A stretch of 64,000 nt of DNA from Planctomycetota bacterium (lineage in GTDB: Bacteria > Planctomycetota > Planctomycetia > Isosphaerales > Isosphaeraceae), in assembly GCA_028291545.1 (NCBI GenBank), contig JAQGHR010000148.1:1-64000 (forward strand). Reading direction: 5' to 3'. Made by a program: the position numbers and the translations under genes. The notes below the pieces were generated by a model. It made no database searches. It saw only the letters and a list, made by a program, of their open reading frames with translations, and was not told the origin of the DNA. Position 1 is the first letter of the stretch. Each line of letters opens with the position of its first letter. This document shows, piece by piece, positions 61,250 through 64,000 of the stretch.

Positions 61250-62722
61250 TCAACCGATCAGCTCGGCGAGTTTCGCATCGAGCAGCTCGCTCACCAGCGC
61301 CGGATCGGCCTTCCCACCGGTCTGCTTCATGACCTGCCCGCGAAGGAACCCCTTGACGGCCTCGGGCTTTTTCTTGCCCCCCTTGAGGTCGTCCATCGCT
61401 TTCGGGTTCGCGGCAATCGCCGCCTCGATCGCCGCGACGATCTCGCCCTGATCCGAGACCATCCCGTATCCGCCGGCCGCGATCACGGCGTCGACCGGCT
61501 CCCCGGTCTCGATCATCTTGGCCAGGACTTCGCGACCCTGGTTCGTGTTCAATTCCTTACGCTTGACGCGGTTGATCAGGTCGGCAAGACCCTCGGCGCC
61601 GACGGGGAATTCCGCGAGCGAGACCTTCGTCTCCTTCGCGATGCGGAGCACGTCCTGCTGGATCCAGTTGCTCGCGAGCTTCGCTTCCCCCGTGGCCTTG
61701 ACGACCGCGTCGAAATAATCCGCCACCTCTTCGCCCTGTTCCACGAGTACGTTCGCATCGTAGGCGGACAGGCCGAAGTCGGACTCAAAGCGCTGCCGTC
61801 GCTCGGTTGGAAGCTCGCCGATCGTGGCCCTGATCCGAGCGATCCATGGCTCGTCCACTTCGACCGGGACGAGGTCCGGTTCGGGGAAGTAGCGATAATC
61901 GGCGGCGGTTTCCTTCTGGCGTTGGGGCTTGGTCACGCCTTCCGGATCATTCCAACCGCGTGTCTCCTTGTGCGCATCGTGGATCGTCAGCCCGTCCCGC
62001 TTCCATTTCTCGTACTGGCGTTCCGCCTCATATTGAAGGGCGCGCTCGACCGAACGGAAGCTATTGAGATTCTTGATCTCGACGATCGGCGTCGCGACCG
62101 TCCTGCCTTCATGGGGAATATGCAGGTTGATATTCGCATCGCAACGGAGCGAGCCTTCCTGCATCTCGCAATCGGAGACGCCGAGATATCGGAGCGTGAG
62201 CCTGAGTTCTTCCAGACATCCCTTCGCGTCGGCCACCGTCCGGATGTCGGGCTCGGTCACGATCTCAAGCAACGGAATTCCGGCCCGGTTCAGGTCGACT
62301 TCCGAGAACCCGCCCGTGCCGTGCGTCAGCTTGCCGGTGTCTTCTTCCAGGTGAACCCGGGTCAAACGGACCCGAGAACCACCGCCGTCCTTTCGCACCG
62401 GGATCGGGATCGATCCGCCGCGGCTGAAGGGAAGGTCATACTGGCTGATCTGATAGTTCTTCGGCAGGTCCGGGTAATAATAGTTCTTCCGGTCCCATTT
62501 CGTGAATGCGGCGATCTCCGCGCCCAAAGCCACGGCCGTCTTCAGTGCCAGATCGAACGCTTTCCGATTCATCACCGGCAGCGTCCCCGGCATGCCAAGC
62601 GAGACGGGGTCCGTTTGCGTGTTCGGCGGCAGTCCGAAATCCGTTCCGCAGGCCGAGAACATCTTGCTCTCGGTCAGCAACTGAACGTGAACTTCGAGGC
62701 CGATGATGATCGTGTAGTCCAT
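61250..62722 (-). CDS. gatB: Asp/Glu-tRNA amidotransferase subunit B
   Basis: The 490-residue GatB binds the misacylated tRNA and activates the Glu/Asp side chain for amidation. It begins YTIIGLEVHVQLLTESKMFS and contains the conserved GMPGTLPVMN, YYPDLPKNYQISQYD and HLEEDTGKL blocks, and a C-terminal YqeY-like tail domain (residues ~340-490). Length is standard. gatA lies 75 bp upstream on the same strand. Glutamine and/or asparagine tRNAs are therefore charged indirectly in this organism. Confidence 0.97.
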   Translation of the reverse strand: MDYTIIIGLEVHVQLLTESKMFSACGTDFGLPPNTQTDPVSLGMPGTLPVMNRKAFDLALKTAVALGAEIAAFTKWDRKNYYYPDLPKNYQISQYDLPFSRGGSIPIPVRKDGGGSRVRLTRVHLEEDTGKLTHGTGGFSEVDLNRAGIPLLEIVTEPDIRTVADAKGCLEELRLTLRYLGVSDCEMQEGSLRCDANINLHIPHEGRTVATPIVEIKNLNSFRSVERALQYEAERQYEKWKRDGLTIHDAHKETRGWNDPEGVTKPQRQKETAADYRYFPEPDLVPVEVDEPWIARIRATIGELPTERRQRFESDFGLSAYDANVLVEQGEEVADYFDAVVKATGEAKLASNWIQQDVLRIAKETKVSLAEFPVGAEGLADLINRVKRKELNTNQGREVLAKMIETGEPVDAVIAAGGYGMVSDQGEIVAAIEAAIAANPKAMDDLKGGKKKPEAVKGFLRGQVMKQTGGKADPALVSELLDAKLAELIG

Positions 62723-62797
62723 GGAGAAGATCTCAATTTACCGGAGGAATGCTCACGATCACTGTGGGACATGATTTCCGAGCGCACTGGGGCACGA

Positions 62798-64000
62798 TCA
62801 GGAAAGCCCCGGTCGCCGGGAATGCCAGTCGGTTGCCTTCTCGAACACCCGAGCCGTTCTGAGCAAAGTTTCCTCCGCGAACGCCGGCGCCATCAGTTGC
62901 AGGCCGATCGGCAGGCCGGATTTTGTCATCCCGCACGGGATGCTCAATCCGGGGATTCCCGCGAGATTCGTCGTGATCGTGTAAATGTCCGACAGGTACA
63001 TGGCGAGCGGGTCCGACGTCTTTTCGCCGAGTTTGAAGGCGGCGGTCGGGGTGGTGGGACCGATCAGGACATCGACGTCCTTGAAGGCATTGTCAAAATC
63101 GTTGCGGATCAGGCGGCGGACCTTGAGGGCCTGGTTGTAGTACTGGTCGGCGTACCCGGCCGACAGGGCGAAGGTTCCGAGCATGATCCGGCGCTTGACC
63201 TCGGGGCCGAACCCCTCCGCGCGGCTGGCCATCATCATGCGGATCAGCGGGGGGATCGATTCCTCCTCCGGCGTTCGTGCGGAGAAGTCTTCGGCGCGAT
63301 GCCCGAAAATCGTCCCGTCGTATCGCGAGAGATTGCTGGAGCACTCGGCGGGCGCGACGAGATAGTAGGCCGGACCGCCGTACTTGGAGTGGGGGAGCGA
63401 GACCTCCCGGACCGTCGCGCCCGCGGCCTCGTAGACCCGGACCGCCTCGCGAACCGCGGCTTCAATCTCAGGATCAAGTCCCTCTCCGAAATACTCGCGG
63501 ACGATCCCGACTCGCAGCGAGGGAGGCGGCGTATCAAGCGTGCCGAGGTAGTCGGGGACGGGCGTGTCGACGCTGGTCGAATCCATCGGGTCGCGGCCCG
63601 CGATGACGCCCAGGAGCAACGCCGTATCGGCCAGATCGTGGCTGAAAGGGCCGACCTGGTCGAGCGACGACGCGAACGCGATCAGGCCGTAACGGCTCAC
63701 ACGGCCGTAACTCGGCTTGAGTCCCACAATCCCGCAAAGTGCCGCGGGCTGGCGAATCGAGCCGCCGGTGTCGGAACCGAGGGAAATCGGCGCCAGGTCG
63801 GCCGCGACCGCGACAGCCGATCCGCCCGAGGAGCCGCCCGGAATGCGAGTCGTGTCCCAGGGATTTCGGGTGGGGCCGTAGGCGCTGTTCTCCGTGGACG
63901 AGCCCATGGCGAACTCGTCCATGTTCGTCTTGCCCACGATCACAGCGTCCGCCGCACGCAGCTTTGAGATCACCGTGGCATCGTACGGAGGGCGGAACGA
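62798..64000 (-). CDS. gatA: Asp/Glu-tRNA amidotransferase subunit A, 5' end outside window
   Basis: The C-terminal ~400 residues of GatA are present; the start lies beyond the window. The amidase-signature residues are visible: lysine in VGKTNMDEFAMGSS, the PGGSSGGSA block and the nucleophile serine in SLGSDTGGSIRQPA. The frame continues unbroken to 64000. GatA releases ammonia from glutamine for GatB. A gatC gene would be expected just upstream. Confidence 0.95.
   Translation of the reverse strand, partial: SFRPPYDATVISKLRAADAVIVGKTNMDEFAMGSSTENSAYGPTRNPWDTTRIPGGSSGGSAVAVAADLAPISLGSDTGGSIRQPAALCGIVGLKPSYGRVSRYGLIAFASSLDQVGPFSHDLADTALLLGVIAGRDPMDSTSVDTPVPDYLGTLDTPPPSLRVGIVREYFGEGLDPEIEAAVREAVRVYEAAGATVREVSLPHSKYGGPAYYLVAPAECSSNLSRYDGTIFGHRAEDFSARTPEEESIPPLIRMMMASRAEGFGPEVKRRIMLGTFALSAGYADQYYNQALKVRRLIRNDFDNAFKDVDVLIGPTTPTAAFKLGEKTSDPLAMYLSDIYTITTNLAGIPGLSIPCGMTKSGLPIGLQLMAPAFAEETLLRTARVFEKATDWHSRRPGLS

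Noticed and set aside
60284..63967. A 1227-codon open frame on the plus strand opposite gatA and gatB
   Set aside because: It is an antisense frame kept open by high GC and third-position bias; the opposite strand carries textbook GatA and GatB, and the translation shows no family features.

Overview
The window is a 64-kb, high-GC stretch of chromosome. It looks like a planctomycete, most likely an Isosphaeraceae-type member of Planctomycetota. This rests on gene content: several twin-arginine (Tat)-exported Gfo/Idh/MocA oxidoreductases and TIM-barrel sugar isomerases, a ThuA-like protein, a DUF1570 metallopeptidase, Hanks-type kinases with membrane tails, zinc-ribbon membrane proteins, a short protein with the RYRFTVRRMM-type N-terminus, and a large ResB/CcsA cytochrome c assembly pair. 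About 45 protein genes fill roughly 93 % of the sequence. I saw no rRNA, tRNA, CRISPR array, insertion sequence or prophage, so this reads as ordinary core chromosome.

Layout. 1-530: a large structured inverted repeat. 0.5-3 kb: ffh and a single-domain response regulator. 3-9 kb: a fucose-isomerase-like enzyme divergent from a flavoprotein whose redox cysteines are gone, then an FlK-type thioesterase, a dicluster ferredoxin and a dihaem peroxidase lipoprotein. 9-16 kb: a YfhO-type membrane protein, a secreted unknown and a 1057-residue membrane/TPR protein. 16-20 kb: a GT2 glycosyltransferase, a BshC-reminiscent protein and an Eis-like acetyltransferase, all on the plus strand. 20-31 kb: a zinc-ribbon membrane protein, a SRPBCC protein, two Gfo/Idh/MocA proteins, nagA, a frameshifted Uma2 gene, pyrG and a DUF1570 metallopeptidase. 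31-37 kb: a GH10-like protein, two divergent D-2-hydroxyacid dehydrogenases, an IscA/ErpA-type carrier and a cysteine desulfurase. 37-48 kb: a methyltransferase, a COG2509 flavoprotein, a kinase plus FHA-GAF-PP2C phosphatase pair, a ThuA protein and a 930-residue kinase with an apparent second degenerate kinase-like module. 48-64 kb: a GT39-like membrane protein, a Gfo/Idh/MocA protein, a DUF3754 protein, resB-ccsA, DUF309, an alkaline-phosphatase-superfamily protein, a Tat-exported sugar isomerase, gatB and a 5'-truncated gatA.

Genes that work together: resB and ccsA (system II cytochrome c maturation, which would also serve the dihaem peroxidase); gatA and gatB (tRNA amidation); the IscS-type desulfurase and the IscA-type carrier (Fe-S assembly, with the ferredoxin as a possible client); and the kinase with the FHA/PP2C phosphatase.

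Most unusual features: (i) three long perfect hairpins (24-, 32- and 40-nt arms) of unrelated sequence, each between convergent genes, plus a fourth branched palindrome at the left edge; (ii) enzyme families with altered active sites (flavoprotein, GH10-like protein, one Gfo/Idh/MocA protein); (iii) the zinc ribbon-kinase-RDD-pseudokinase-membrane protein; (iv) repeated TANAAT-like -10 elements roughly 40-110 nt upstream of plus-strand start codons. I did not find a clear-cut novel defence or mobile system.
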